Shown here: positions 26,136 through 35,187 of the stretch, one piece after another
Layout of the letters: each line of letters begins with the position of its first letter
Position numbering within the stretch: the stretch's first letter is position 1
DNA from: Parabacteroides sp. PF5-6
Lineage (GTDB): Bacteria > Bacteroidota > Bacteroidia > Bacteroidales > Tannerellaceae
Direction of reading: 5' to 3'
Length of the DNA stretch: 64,000 bases
Assembly (NCBI RefSeq): GCF_029504695.1
Contig: NZ_JAQFIN010000006.1
Coordinates: 1 to 64,000 of the forward strand
The notes under the pieces: model-generated
Database searches by the model: none
Told to the model about the DNA's origin: nothing
Seen by the model: only the letters and a program-made list of their open reading frames with translations
Translations under genes and position numbers: made by a program

Positions 26136-26372
26136 ATGTCTGAAGTTGCATCAAGAGTAAAAGCTATCATCGTTGATAAATTAAGTGTTGAAGAAACAGA
26201 AGTAACACCGGAAGCTAGCTTTACTAACGATTTAGGAGCAGACTCTCTTGACACAGTGGAACTGATCATGGAATTCGAAAAAGAATTCGGAATCTCTATT
26301 CCAGACGATCAAGCAGAAAAGATTACAACAGTAGGCGACGCTATCGCTTATATTGAAGCTAACGCGAAGTAA
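26136..26372 (+). CDS. acpP: Acyl carrier protein
   Basis: The 78-residue acidic carrier that holds growing fatty acyl chains on 4'-phosphopantetheine. The attachment Ser37 is in [19 protein letters not shown], the canonical motif, and the surrounding four-helix sequence is complete. It is followed by fabF with a 22-bp gap and by rnc, the common Bacteroidetes order acpP-fabF-rnc. Confidence 0.98.
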   Translation: MSEVASRVKAIIVDKLSVEETEVTPEASFTNDLGADSLDTVELIMEFEKEFGISIPDDQAEKITTVGDAIAYIEANAK

Positions 26373-26394
26373 TCCACCCTTTCCTATTTTAAGT

Positions 26395-27651
26395 ATGGAA
26401 TTAAAAAGAGTTGTAGTAACAGGTCTTGGAGCTATTACTCCTCTTGGTAACACCCTCTCGGAAACCTGGGAGGGTCTTATTGATGGGAAGAGTGGCGCAG
26501 GACCTATTACTCAGTTTGACGCATCCAAATTCAAGACCCAGTTTGCCTGTGAGATCAAAGGTTTTGATCCGTTGCAAATGATGGACCGGAAAGAAGCGCG
26601 TAAGTGCGACCGGTATACCCTGTTAGCTTTGAAGGCGGCCGATGATGCTGTTGCCGATTCTGCTCTCGACCTGGAGAAGGTGGATAAGAATCGGATCGGC
26701 GTGATCTTCTCTGCCGGTATCGGAGGCATTAAAACCTTCGAAGAAGAAGTCATGGGCTATAATGATGAGCGCGGACCCCGTTTCAATCCTTTCTTCATCC
26801 CCAAGATGATTGCGGATATCGCAGCGGGTCAGATCTCCATGAAATATGGATTTCACGGGCCGAACTTCGCCACTGTATCGGCTTGCGCCTCTTCTACCAA
26901 TGCGATTGCCGACGCATTCAACTATATCCGTTTGGGTAAAGCGAATGCGATCGTTACCGGCGGTGCGGAAGCGGCTGTTTCGATAGCCAGCATCGGTGGT
27001 TTCAATGCGATGAATGCCCTTTCTACCCGCAACGATGAGCCGGCCACGGCCTCTCGTCCGTTCAGCGCCAGCCGCGACGGATTTGTGATGGGTGAAGGTT
27101 CCGGCTGTCTGGTATTGGAAGAGATGGAGCATGCCTTGGCACGCGGCGCGCATATCTATTGCGAAGTCGCAGGTACGGGCTTATCGGCTGATGCGTATCA
27201 CCTGACCGCTTCTCATCCGGAGGGATTAGGCGCGAAATTGGTGATGCTCAATGCCCTGGAAGATGCAGAGATGAAGCCGGAAGAAATCGACTACATCAAT
27301 GTACATGGTACCTCTACCCCCGTGGGCGATATCTCGGAAGTGAAAGCGATCAAAGAAGTATTCGGCGATCACGCGTTTAACCTGAATATCAGTTCGACCA
27401 AGTCCATGACCGGTCACCTTCTGGGTGCCGCGGGAGCTGTCGAAGCCATTGCCTGTATCAAGGCGGTAGAAGAAGGAATCATCCCTCCGACGATCAACCA
27501 TGAAGAAGGAGACGATGACCCGGAAATTGATTATAACTTGAACTATACGTTCAACAAAGCACAAAAAAGAGAAATCAACGCGGCTCTTTCCAATACCTTT
27601 GGGTTTGGAGGCCATAACGCTTGTATGATCGTCAAAAAGTTTGTGAAGTAA
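26395..27651 (+). CDS. fabF: Beta-ketoacyl-ACP synthase II
   Basis: The condensing enzyme of fatty acid synthesis, which adds malonyl-ACP-derived carbons to acyl-ACP. From the ATG at 26395 (MELKRVVVTGLGAITPLG) it has 418 residues, the usual length. The Cys-His-His set is present: Cys164 in VSACASSTNA, His in NVHGTSTPVGD, and His in SMTGHLLGAAG. An in-frame ATG at 26353 would overlap acpP and add 14 unrelated residues, so it is rejected. It lies in the acpP-fabF-rnc unit. Confidence 0.97.
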   Translation: MELKRVVVTGLGAITPLGNTLSETWEGLIDGKSGAGPITQFDASKFKTQFACEIKGFDPLQMMDRKEARKCDRYTLLALKAADDAVADSALDLEKVDKNRIGVIFSAGIGGIKTFEEEVMGYNDERGPRFNPFFIPKMIADIAAGQISMKYGFHGPNFATVSACASSTNAIADAFNYIRLGKANAIVTGGAEAAVSIASIGGFNAMNALSTRNDEPATASRPFSASRDGFVMGEGSGCLVLEEMEHALARGAHIYCEVAGTGLSADAYHLTASHPEGLGAKLVMLNALEDAEMKPEEIDYINVHGTSTPVGDISEVKAIKEVFGDHAFNLNISSTKSMTGHLLGAAGAVEAIACIKAVEEGIIPPTINHEEGDDDPEIDYNLNYTFNKAQKREINAALSNTFGFGGHNACMIVKKFVK

Positions 27652-27652
27652 C

Positions 27653-28492
27653 GTGCTGTTTAAATGGCTAAATAAGAAAATAAGGCTCCTGAAGAACAAA
27701 GGCAAGGAGCCTTATTTGTCTGTTTATAAGATCGTAGGTTTTTATCCCGATGATATCCGGCTCTACGAACAGGCTTTCCTACATAAGTCTTCCTCGGTGG
27801 AAGTCCACAATGGAAAGTGGATCAATAATGAGCGGTTGGAATTCCTCGGCGATGCGATCTTAGACTCTATTGTGGCCGATATTCTGTATAAACACTTTCC
27901 CTATAAACGGGAAGGTTTCTTGACCAATACCCGCTCCAAGATCGTTCAACGGGATACGCTGAACCGCATTGCCATCGAATTGGGCATCGATAAGCAGGTT
28001 CGCTTTTCCTCCCGGATGAATACGCACAACAATCACATGAACGGGAATGCTTTAGAAGCCTTGATCGGTGCAATCTACCTCGATCAGGGCTATCGTCGTT
28101 GTTTTCATTTCATAAACGATGTAATGATCGGGCAACATATCGATCTGGAGCAGATCGCCCGCAAGGAAGTAAACTTCAAGTCGAGCCTGATCGAATGGAG
28201 TCAGAAGAACAAGATCGAGATCAATTTCGACCTGATCGAATCGTTTATGGATAACGACGGGAATCCGGTATTCCAGACCGCCATCTGCCTAGGCGAACGC
28301 CAGATCGGTATCGGTATCGGTTATTCCAAGAAAGAATCGCAACAGAATGCGGCGAAGATGGCCGTCAAGAAGCTGCGCAACGACCGTGAGACCCAACAAT
28401 ACGTGGCGGAGCTGAAGAAAAACAATACCGGCGAGAATACACCCGACCAGGAGTTTGACGAACTGCCGGATGAGAACGAAAATAACGATTAA
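27653..28492 (+). CDS. rnc: Ribonuclease III
   Basis: A double-strand-specific endoribonuclease that processes rRNA and some mRNAs. The 279 residues contain the signature RLEFLGDAIL (61-70) with the metal-binding acidic residues, a second conserved block HMNGNALEALIGAIYLDQG, and a C-terminal double-stranded-RNA-binding domain (residues about 175-245) followed by an acidic tail. Translation must start at the GTG at 27653, one base after the fabF stop; no in-frame ATG fits. It ends 2 bp before the convergent pfkA stop, so the two transcripts probably overlap at their 3' ends. Confidence 0.96.
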   Translation: MLFKWLNKKIRLLKNKGKEPYLSVYKIVGFYPDDIRLYEQAFLHKSSSVEVHNGKWINNERLEFLGDAILDSIVADILYKHFPYKREGFLTNTRSKIVQRDTLNRIAIELGIDKQVRFSSRMNTHNNHMNGNALEALIGAIYLDQGYRRCFHFINDVMIGQHIDLEQIARKEVNFKSSLIEWSQKNKIEINFDLIESFMDNDGNPVFQTAICLGERQIGIGIGYSKKESQQNAAKMAVKKLRNDRETQQYVAELKKNNTGENTPDQEFDELPDENENND

Positions 28493-28494
28493 CG

Positions 28495-29505
28495 TTATCT
28501 CCCAAACATAATCCCCATCCGTTTCCCTTGCTGTATTAATTCATGTTGTGGCGGCACGATCTTAAGCTTGCCTGCTACCTCTTCGAGTGGGATGGAATCC
28601 ACATGTTCCCCTTTGATACAAACCATTCGTCCGAACTGACGGCTGGCCAGTAATTCGGTGGCATGACCACCCAGGCGGGTAGCCAGGTTACGATCGAAAG
28701 GCGACGGATTACCTCCTCTTTGCGTATATCCCAGTACGGTTTCACGTGTTTCGATGCCTGTCCCCTGCTCGATTGTCGGTGTGAAATAATCCACCGGCCG
28801 CTTGGCTGGTGTATTCACACCTTCGGCCACGACAACGATCGAATAGGGTTTTCCTTTCTGCGACCGGTTGAGGATCGCTTCATTCACCTTGTCAATATCA
28901 TAACCCAGTTCGGGAAGAAGAATCACATCGGCTCCACCGGCCATACCGGCATGGAGCGCGATCCATCCGGCATGGTGCCCCATGACTTCAACCACCATCA
29001 CCCGTTTGTGCGAACTGGCGGTCGAATGCAACCGGTCGATCGATTCGGTCGCAATGTTCACCGCCGTATCGAAGCCAAAGGAGAGATCAGTCCCCCATAC
29101 ATCGTTATCGATCGTCTTAGGCACGCCGATGATATTCAGACCCATCTGTGAAAGCAGGTTGGCCGTTTTCTGTGTGCCGTTGCCTCCGATACAGACTACG
29201 GCGTCGAGGCCCATCTCCCGGTAGTTTGTCCGGATGGTATCGGCCAGATCGTTTTCGTTGTTGCGCAGTCTTTTGCGGATGCCTTTCTCGCGGGAAGTGC
29301 CCAGGATCGTTCCGCCCAGGTTCAGGATGCCCGAGAGGCTACGTTCGTTGAAGACCTCCATGTCTTTGGTGATCAGTCCGGTGAAACCGCTGTGGATGCC
29401 GACCACCTCCATGCCGTAGTGCATAAGCGCCGTCTTACCTACTCCCCGTATCGTCGCGTTAATTCCGGGACAATCACCTCCGGAAGAAAGAATACCTATT
29501 TTCAT
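28495..29505 (-). CDS. pfkA: ATP-dependent 6-phosphofructokinase
   Basis: Phosphorylates fructose 6-phosphate to the 1,6-bisphosphate in glycolysis. The 336 residues match the bacterial type. The ATP-binding SSGGDCPGINATIRG, the GTILGTSREKG segment, the catalytic region GVPKTIDNDVWGTDLSFGF and the VMVVEVMGHHAGWIA substrate loop are all present. The Gly after the GGDCPG motif region suits ATP rather than PPi use, but I would not exclude PPi. It converges with rnc. Confidence 0.95.
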   Translation of the reverse strand: MKIGILSSGGDCPGINATIRGVGKTALMHYGMEVVGIHSGFTGLITKDMEVFNERSLSGILNLGGTILGTSREKGIRKRLRNNENDLADTIRTNYREMGLDAVVCIGGNGTQKTANLLSQMGLNIIGVPKTIDNDVWGTDLSFGFDTAVNIATESIDRLHSTASSHKRVMVVEVMGHHAGWIALHAGMAGGADVILLPELGYDIDKVNEAILNRSQKGKPYSIVVVAEGVNTPAKRPVDYFTPTIEQGTGIETRETVLGYTQRGGNPSPFDRNLATRLGGHATELLASRQFGRMVCIKGEHVDSIPLEEVAGKLKIVPPQHELIQQGKRMGIMFGR

Positions 29506-29512
29506 AAATTAT

Positions 29513-29540
29513 AGAAGTTAGAAGATAGAAGTTAGAAGTT
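29513..29540. repeat. Short tandem repeats of TAGAAGT(TAGAAG)
   Basis: About three imperfect copies of TTAGAAG/TAGAAGT lie upstream of the GH3-like acyl-adenylase gene. Such simple repeats are common between Bacteroidales genes; no role is evident. Confidence 0.55.
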
Positions 29541-29581
29541 ATTTTGTGAGTAGCAAATATACGAATAATAAACAATATGGC

Positions 29582-29589
29582 TACCTTTG
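29582..29589 (+). promoter_or_regulatory. -7 element TACCTTTG
   Basis: An exact TAnnTTTG match, 34 bp before the ATG at 29624. It excludes the in-frame start at 29546, which lies upstream of it. Confidence 0.7.
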
Positions 29590-29623
29590 CGGTTTCTTGA
29601 ATAGAAACAGAAACAAGCAACTT

Positions 29624-31138
29624 ATGGATTTTATTACCAGTCTGGCTTCTCCTTTTTTCCTTCATCGGCAAGGGAATATACGGCGATTTGAGCAGGAAAG
29701 CGAAAGCATTCAGGCTGGACAGTTGCGTAAGCTGATTACTAAGGCTCGGGATACGGAGTGGGGAAAGAAATACGACTTCAAAAGTATCCGCAACTACAAA
29801 GATTTCAGTCAACGTATCCCGCTGCAATCGTATGAAGACCTGAAACCGTATATCACCCGGATGGTGAACGGCGAGAAGGACGTGCTTTGGCCTTCGGTGG
29901 TGCGTTGGTTTGCGCGAAGCAGCGGTACGACCAACGATAAGAGCAAGTTTATTCCCGTCACCAGTGAGATCCTTTGGCGTTGCCATTACAAAGGCGGGGT
30001 CGACTGCGTAGCGCTTTACCTGGAGAACAATCCCAAGAGCCGTTTCTTCTCACGCAAAGGTTTGATCCTGGGCGGAAGCCATAGTCCTTCACCCTTGAAC
30101 GCGCAGGCGCATCAGGGCGATCTTTCGGCGGTGCTTTTGCAGAACCTGAATCCGCTGGTCAACCTGGTCCGCGTCCCGCCCAAGCGTATTATCCTGATGG
30201 ATGAATGGGAGAGTAAGATCCGGGCGATTGTGGAGAGTACGTGCAACAAAGATGTGAACAGCCTTTCCGGTGTGCCTTCGTGGATGCTGGTGTTGATCCG
30301 TGCCCTGTTGGAAAAGACCGGTCGGCAGCACCTGACAGAGGTATGGCCCAACCTGGAAGTCTTCTTCCACGGCGGCATCAGTTTCGAACCTTACCGCACG
30401 ATATATAAGGAGTTGATCCCCTCGGACGACATGCATTATATGGAGACTTACAATGCTTCGGAAGGTTTCTTCGGCATCCAGAGCGATTTGTCCGACCCGA
30501 GCCTGCTGTTGATGCAGGACTATGGGGTGTTCTATGAGTTTATCCCGCTCGATCAGGTGGGCAGCTCCGATCCGAAGATCTTATCGTTGCAGGAAGTGGA
30601 ACGGGAGGTGAACTACGCGGTGGTGATTAGCACATTGGGCGGCCTTTGGCGGTATCAGATCGGCGATACGATTCGTTTTACTTCTTTATATCCCCATAAA
30701 TTCATTATCTCCGGGCGAACGAAGCATTATATCAATGCTTTTGGTGAGGAATTGATGGTCGATAATGCCGACAAAGCCATCTCGCTGACCAACGAAGCGA
30801 CCGGAGCCGTTGTAAAAGAATACACTGCCGCTCCCCTTTTCATGCTGGATAAAGCCAAAGGCCTTCATCAGTGGTTTATTGAGTTCACCAAGCGCCCGAA
30901 TTCGCTGACCGACTACGCCCGCCTGTTGGATCAGAACCTCAAACGCCTGAATTCCGACTATGAAGCCAAACGATACAAGGAGATTTCCCTCCAACCTTTG
31001 GAGATTGTAGAAGCCAAAGACGGCGTTTTCTACGAATGGCTCCGCCGCAAAGGCAAACTCGGCGGCCAGCATAAGATCCCTCGACTGAGTAATGATCGGG
31101 AGATGATCGAGGCTTTATTGACAATTAATAAGGAGTAA
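29624..31138 (+). CDS. GH3 auxin-responsive-promoter family protein (acyl-adenylase-like)
   Basis: A protein of 504 residues related to plant GH3 proteins, which adenylate carboxylic acids and join them to amino acids; it is unrelated to glycoside hydrolase family 3. Conserved parts include ITRMVNGEKDVLWPSVVRWF, the ATP-site ARSSGTTNDKSKFIPVT, the METYNASEGFFG motif and LWRYQIGDTIRFTS. Bacterial homologues are common in Bacteroidetes and their substrates are unknown. The start at 29624 (MDFITSLASPFF) follows the -7 element; an upstream in-frame ATG at 29546 does not. A very long inverted repeat follows the stop. Confidence 0.9.
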   Translation: MDFITSLASPFFLHRQGNIRRFEQESESIQAGQLRKLITKARDTEWGKKYDFKSIRNYKDFSQRIPLQSYEDLKPYITRMVNGEKDVLWPSVVRWFARSSGTTNDKSKFIPVTSEILWRCHYKGGVDCVALYLENNPKSRFFSRKGLILGGSHSPSPLNAQAHQGDLSAVLLQNLNPLVNLVRVPPKRIILMDEWESKIRAIVESTCNKDVNSLSGVPSWMLVLIRALLEKTGRQHLTEVWPNLEVFFHGGISFEPYRTIYKELIPSDDMHYMETYNASEGFFGIQSDLSDPSLLLMQDYGVFYEFIPLDQVGSSDPKILSLQEVEREVNYAVVISTLGGLWRYQIGDTIRFTSLYPHKFIISGRTKHYINAFGEELMVDNADKAISLTNEATGAVVKEYTAAPLFMLDKAKGLHQWFIEFTKRPNSLTDYARLLDQNLKRLNSDYEAKRYKEISLQPLEIVEAKDGVFYEWLRRKGKLGGQHKIPRLSNDREMIEALLTINKE

Positions 31139-31143
31139 GGGGC

Positions 31144-31217
31144 TTAAGGGGTTTAAGGGGAGTAAGGGGTTTAAAGAACTGAAACCTTAAACCCCTTACT
31201 CCCCTTAAACCCCTTAA
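31144..31217 (+). terminator. Perfect 30-bp-arm hairpin built from TTAAGGGG units
   Basis: Arms 31144-31173 and 31188-31217 are exactly complementary with a 14-base loop; each is made of three near-repeats of TTAAGGGG. It lies between convergent genes and should terminate both. Confidence 0.85.
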
Positions 31218-31246
31218 ACCCTTTAAACCCCTTATCTCCTAACTCC

Positions 31247-31999
31247 CTAAAACCGCAAAGAAAGATAAACCCCTGCCCCTCTCCCATTCACCAAAGGAGC
31301 AACCACCAGCCGATCATCCGCTTTTCTCATCAGCGCATCCCGGATCGGAAAATAAATCAGATAAGAAAGCTCAACCGAAAGAATGCCGAACCCGGCTCCG
31401 GCCACCACATCGGCCACCCAATGCCTATTGTTGTGCAACCGGCTTCCGGCAACAAACAAGGCGACTGCATAACCCGAATAGGCCAGTACCGGCGACGTAT
31501 CCCGGAATTCTTTATACGCTATATGGGCGCCCAGAAAAGCATTGGCGGTATGTCCCGAAGGGAACGAATGCGGGCTGCCGTCGGGACGGGTCGTATGCAA
31601 TGTATGTTTCAGCCCTTGCACCATGCCGGCGTTCAACCCTTCGGCAAGGGCAACGAGAAAGAGCTGATCCGTCCAGCGGTGTTTCTCTTTTCCCATCAGG
31701 TCGCACAGGAAAACCCAGCCCAGCATGCCCCATTCGAGGTAGTTATCGATTCGGATTGGCGTCACACTGTCGCGCCGCGAGAACAGGTGGAAATCCTGCA
31801 TCCCGTCAACTGCCGTGCCCACCGCCCCCAGCGTGATCAGCGAAGCCGGCAAGATCAAATGCTTGGGCTGAAAACGATCCGGCGCCTCTATCGTCTGCTT
31901 CGATGTGCTATCGGCTGCCCATGTCGCCTCCTGCCGGGGCAAGCCCCAGGCTAAAGCGCTGTACACACTCAAGATCAACAGAAGAATAGAAACTCGCAT
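31247..31999 (-). CDS. PAP2-family phosphatase
   Basis: A membrane-associated phosphatase of about 250 residues. The three PAP2 motifs are clear: KHTLHTTRPDG (C1), PHSFPSGHTA (C2) and SRLHNNRHWVADV (C3, catalytic His and Asp). The family removes phosphate from lipid phosphates such as undecaprenyl pyrophosphate or phosphatidic acid; which lipid is used is unknown. The ATG at 31999 begins a signal-like hydrophobic segment (MRVSILLLILSVYSALAWG). An in-frame ATG at 32035 precedes a minus-strand TTCCTTTG (plus 32023-32030), which could be the -7 element, so the later start is preferred. Confidence 0.9.
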   Translation of the reverse strand: MRVSILLLILSVYSALAWGLPRQEATWAADSTSKQTIEAPDRFQPKHLILPASLITLGAVGTAVDGMQDFHLFSRRDSVTPIRIDNYLEWGMLGWVFLCDLMGKEKHRWTDQLFLVALAEGLNAGMVQGLKHTLHTTRPDGSPHSFPSGHTANAFLGAHIAYKEFRDTSPVLAYSGYAVALFVAGSRLHNNRHWVADVVAGAGFGILSVELSYLIYFPIRDALMRKADDRLVVAPLVNGRGAGVYLSLRF

Positions 32000-32106
32000 A
32001 CGTATTACTTTCTTTTCGGCTACAAAGGAAGTCATTATTTATTTTTATCATGGGCTCTTGGGGCGCTTTTCTGTCGGTTTCTTTCATAAGTAAGGCTTGT
32101 TCTTTC

Positions 32107-32192
32107 TTTACGACCGGGGTAGTAAACCTTTACCACCGGGGTGATAAACCTTTACGACCCCGGTCGTAAACCTTTACTACCCCGGTGGTAAA
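32107..32192. repeat. Array of four palindromes at exact 22-bp period (type TTTA..ACCnnGGT..TAAA)
   Basis: Twenty-bp imperfect palindromes start at 32107, 32129, 32151 and 32173, separated by CC. All keep TTTA, ACCnnGGT and TAAA; the other positions vary. Units 1-2 carry ACCGGGGT and units 3-4 its complement ACCCCGGT, so the whole array is roughly symmetric. It has the same geometry as the arrays at 11571 and 61765. Confidence 0.9.
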
Positions 32193-32242
32193 GAAAGATC
32201 TAAATGGCGAAAGAGGAAAATGGCACGCAATGAAAAATATAT

Positions 32243-32250
32243 TACCTTTG
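32243..32250 (+). promoter_or_regulatory. -7 element TACCTTTG for cysS
   Basis: An exact TAnnTTTG match, 31 bp before the cysS ATG and 50 bp after the palindrome array. Confidence 0.7.
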
Positions 32251-32281
32251 TACTTCCAAATCAGAGAAAGAGATTAAAATC

Positions 32282-33754
32282 ATGGAGCATCCTTTACACA
32301 TTTACAATACGCTTTCGCGCAAGAAAGAACAGTTCGTACCCCTGCATGAGCCGCATGTCGGTATGTATGTCTGCGGACCGACCGTTTATGGCGACGCGCA
32401 TCTGGGACACGCGCGGCCGGCGATCACGTTCGACCTCCTGTTTCGTTACCTGCGTCACCTGGGTTATCGGGTGCGCTACGTGCGTAATATCACCGACGTG
32501 GGGCATTTGGAGCACGACGCGGACGAAGGAGAAGACAAGATCGCCAAAAAGGCACGCCTCGAAGAGCTCGAGCCCATGGAGGTGGTGCAATACTACCTCA
32601 ACCGTTACCATCAGGCGATGGAAGCCTTGAATGTGCTCTCTCCAAGTATCGAGCCCCATGCTTCGGGGCATATCATCGAACAGATCCAATTGGTGCAGGA
32701 AATCCTGAACAATGGCCTGGCTTACGAAAGCGAAGGCTCGGTCTATTTCGATGTCGAGAAATACGATAAGAAACACCATTACGGCGTGCTCTCGGGACGC
32801 AATATCGAAGATATGATCAACACCACCCGCGCATTGGACGGGCAGGACGAAAAGCGCAACCCGATCGATTTCGCGCTTTGGAAGAAAGCACAGCCCGAAC
32901 ATATCATGCGTTGGCCTTCGCCCTGGAGCGATGGTTTTCCGGGTTGGCATTGCGAATGTACGGCTATGGGACGGAAATACCTGGGCGCGCACTTCGATAT
33001 CCATGGCGGCGGCATGGACCTGATCTTCCCGCACCATGAGTGCGAGATCGCCCAGTCGGTTGCCTCGCAGGGTGACGATATGGTGCGCTATTGGATGCAC
33101 AACAATATGATTACGGTCAACGGACAAAAGATGGGTAAGTCGTTGGGCAACTTCATTAACCTCGAAGAATTCTTTACCGGAAGTCACCGCATGCTGGCGC
33201 AAGCCTATACGCCGATGACGATCCGTTTCTTTATCCTGCAGGCGCACTACCGCTCGACGGTCGACTTCAGCAACGACGCCCTGCAAGCCTCCGAGAAAGG
33301 ACTGGCCCGGTTGATGGATGCGTTTCATGCCTTGGAGAAGATCCAAGCGGGAAAAGAAACGACGGTCGATGTAGCCGGCCTGCGGCAGAAATGCTTCGAC
33401 GCCTTGAACGACGACCTCAATTCCCCGATCGTCATCTCTCATCTCTTCGATGCTGCCCGTGCCATCAACACCGTGAAGGACGGAAAAGCAACGCTTGCAG
33501 CCGAAGATCTGACCGAACTGAAAGACGTATTCCAACTCTTCCTCTTCGATATCCTGGGCATGACCGACGCGACCGCTGCCGGTGGCTCTAACGTGGAAGC
33601 CTTTGGCAAAGCCATGGATCTCTTATTATCCATCCGCCAGCAAGCCAAAGCCAACAAAGACTGGGCCACCTCCGACCGCATCCGCAACGAACTCACCGCC
33701 CTCGGCTTCGAAATCAAAGACACCAAAGACGGCGCAGAGTGGAAGAAATTATAA
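32282..33754 (+). CDS. cysS: Cysteinyl-tRNA synthetase
   Basis: Charges tRNA-Cys. The 490 residues are typical. Zinc-ligand cysteine [19 protein letters not shown] contains the HIGH-type HLGH, KMGKS is near residue 283 ([12 protein letters not shown]), and the ACEH zinc site follows as GWHCECTAM and [10 protein letters not shown]. The C-terminal domain is complete. The ATG follows a close -7 element. The long frame running antisense across it is a shadow of this high-GC gene. A DUF4143 ATPase gene ends 1 bp after its stop in the opposite direction. Confidence 0.98.
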   Translation: MEHPLHIYNTLSRKKEQFVPLHEPHVGMYVCGPTVYGDAHLGHARPAITFDLLFRYLRHLGYRVRYVRNITDVGHLEHDADEGEDKIAKKARLEELEPMEVVQYYLNRYHQAMEALNVLSPSIEPHASGHIIEQIQLVQEILNNGLAYESEGSVYFDVEKYDKKHHYGVLSGRNIEDMINTTRALDGQDEKRNPIDFALWKKAQPEHIMRWPSPWSDGFPGWHCECTAMGRKYLGAHFDIHGGGMDLIFPHHECEIAQSVASQGDDMVRYWMHNNMITVNGQKMGKSLGNFINLEEFFTGSHRMLAQAYTPMTIRFFILQAHYRSTVDFSNDALQASEKGLARLMDAFHALEKIQAGKETTVDVAGLRQKCFDALNDDLNSPIVISHLFDAARAINTVKDGKATLAAEDLTELKDVFQLFLFDILGMTDATAAGGSNVEAFGKAMDLLLSIRQQAKANKDWATSDRIRNELTALGFEIKDTKDGAEWKKL

Positions 33755-35065
33755 CTAAAAGGATATAAGTTTGTGCGTTAAATCGGCCATAAAGAGCGGG
33801 ATGTTGATAAGATCGGCATCCCGTTTTAAGTTTTTGAGAGAGAAACGAATACTTATCGGCGGAGAATACCTTTGGCGATAGAGAGTCAAACTTCGGCTGA
33901 TCGTATGGATATCAGATTTCACTTCAACAGGGATAATCTCATTCTCAAATGGAATCAGAAAATCGACTTCCGCACTCCTTTCCGAAGTCCAATATCTCAG
34001 GTCTCCAAATTGAACAGACAGACTTTCAAGAATATAGTTTTCAGTCAATGCGCCCTTAAACTCGGTGAACAACCTATTGCCTTCCGTTAGAGCAGTCGGT
34101 AGGAGATTGGATAGCTTTCGAAGTAATCCTACATCTACAACATATATCTTGAATGCAGAAAGATCGTCGTAAGCCGATAAGGGCAAAGAAGGTTTTGAAC
34201 ATCTATGAATTCGATAAACCAACCCCGCATTGACAAGCCACTGTAATGCATCTTCATATTCACGGGCTCTGGCTCCTGACTTAACGGTCTGATACAGGAA
34301 TTTTTTGTTTTCCCGTGCCAACTGAGAAGGCAAAGAGTTCCATATATAATTAATTTTGGGAATTTCTTTCGTTTCAATGTGTTTACTGAAATCAAGAGAA
34401 TAAGTAAGCAATATATCTTCCAATGTCTCCTGTACTCCTTCAATGCCTTGTTCAAGAAGGCTTACAATAGCTTCAGGCATTCCTCCCGACAGATAATACT
34501 TTTTGTAGATATCAACAATCCGGCTAAAGAGAATATCCGGGATAGCCTCAAACTTATTTATACCTTCCAGGTAATCAGATAAGCTTTTATCTACCGTTTC
34601 CAAAAACTCAAGGAAGGTGACAGGATGAACGTGCAGGAAATGAACTTTGCCTACAGGAAAAGAATTATTTCCTCTTCGTAAGGCTACCCCTAAGAGTGAA
34701 CCGGCGCATGCAATGCAATACTCAGGAGCTTCTTCACAGAAATACTTTAAAGCGTTTAAAGCCTCATTACACTCCTGTATTTCATCAAAAATAATCAGTG
34801 TCGTGTCAGGATTAATGGCTCTGCCGTGTATGACAGATAAGAATTCAATAATACGAACCGGTTCTTTTGTTTTAATAAACAACTGCTTCAGTTCTGATTG
34901 TCGCTCAAAGTTAAAGTAGGCAACTTCTTCAAATGAGGTTTCTCCAAAATGCTTCAGTAACCAAGTCTTTCCCACTTGTCTGGCACCTTGTAATACCAAT
35001 GGTTTTCTTCGTGGATTCACTTTCCATTGGATAAGCTTCTCAATAAATCTTCTTTTTATATACAT
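33755..35065 (-). CDS. DUF4143-containing AAA-type ATPase
   Basis: A 436-residue ATP-binding protein of the AAA_14/DUF4143 type. The Walker A motif is GARQVGKTWLLKHFG (near residue 28), Walker B is TTLIIFDEIQEC, and the C-terminal DUF4143 domain includes LTENYILESL and SAEVDFLIPFENEIIPVEVKS, a PD-(D/E)XK-like pattern. The biological role is not known; such genes are numerous and mobile in Bacteroidetes. The gene is visibly richer in A+T than its neighbours cysS and the thioesterase, which suggests transfer. A perfect 17-bp-arm inverted repeat lies just upstream. Confidence 0.88.
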   Translation of the reverse strand: MYIKRRFIEKLIQWKVNPRRKPLVLQGARQVGKTWLLKHFGETSFEEVAYFNFERQSELKQLFIKTKEPVRIIEFLSVIHGRAINPDTTLIIFDEIQECNEALNALKYFCEEAPEYCIACAGSLLGVALRRGNNSFPVGKVHFLHVHPVTFLEFLETVDKSLSDYLEGINKFEAIPDILFSRIVDIYKKYYLSGGMPEAIVSLLEQGIEGVQETLEDILLTYSLDFSKHIETKEIPKINYIWNSLPSQLARENKKFLYQTVKSGARAREYEDALQWLVNAGLVYRIHRCSKPSLPLSAYDDLSAFKIYVVDVGLLRKLSNLLPTALTEGNRLFTEFKGALTENYILESLSVQFGDLRYWTSERSAEVDFLIPFENEIIPVEVKSDIHTISRSLTLYRQRYSPPISIRFSLKNLKRDADLINIPLFMADLTHKLISF

Positions 35066-35077
35066 AAATCACACATT

Positions 35078-35117
35078 AACTGTCGATTTTGTGATTCCGC
35101 TCACAAAATCGACAGTT
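35078..35117. repeat. Perfect inverted repeat with 17-bp arms
   Basis: Arms 35078-35094 and 35101-35117 (AACTGTCGATTTTGTGA and its complement) flank a TTCCGC loop in the region between the divergent ATPase and thioesterase genes. It could be an operator, or a 5' hairpin for the ATPase mRNA. Confidence 0.8.
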
Positions 35118-35187
35118 GTTTCAGGCAAATATAGGTTATTTTCCAGATCTTATTACCTTTACATGCAAATATTTATAACAGAAAGTG

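Noticed and set aside
26353-26394. Earlier fabF start
   Set aside because: It overlaps acpP and adds 14 residues without FabF similarity.
29624-31138. Glycoside hydrolase family 3
   Set aside because: The shared name GH3 is a coincidence: this protein is of the plant auxin-responsive GH3 (acyl-adenylate) type, without the GH3 beta-glucosidase motifs seen at 43566 and 46089.
32294-33535. 413-residue open frame antisense to cysS
   Set aside because: It is a shadow of the GC-rich cysS codons; its translation shows no recognisable domain and the sense frame is a complete cysteinyl-tRNA synthetase.
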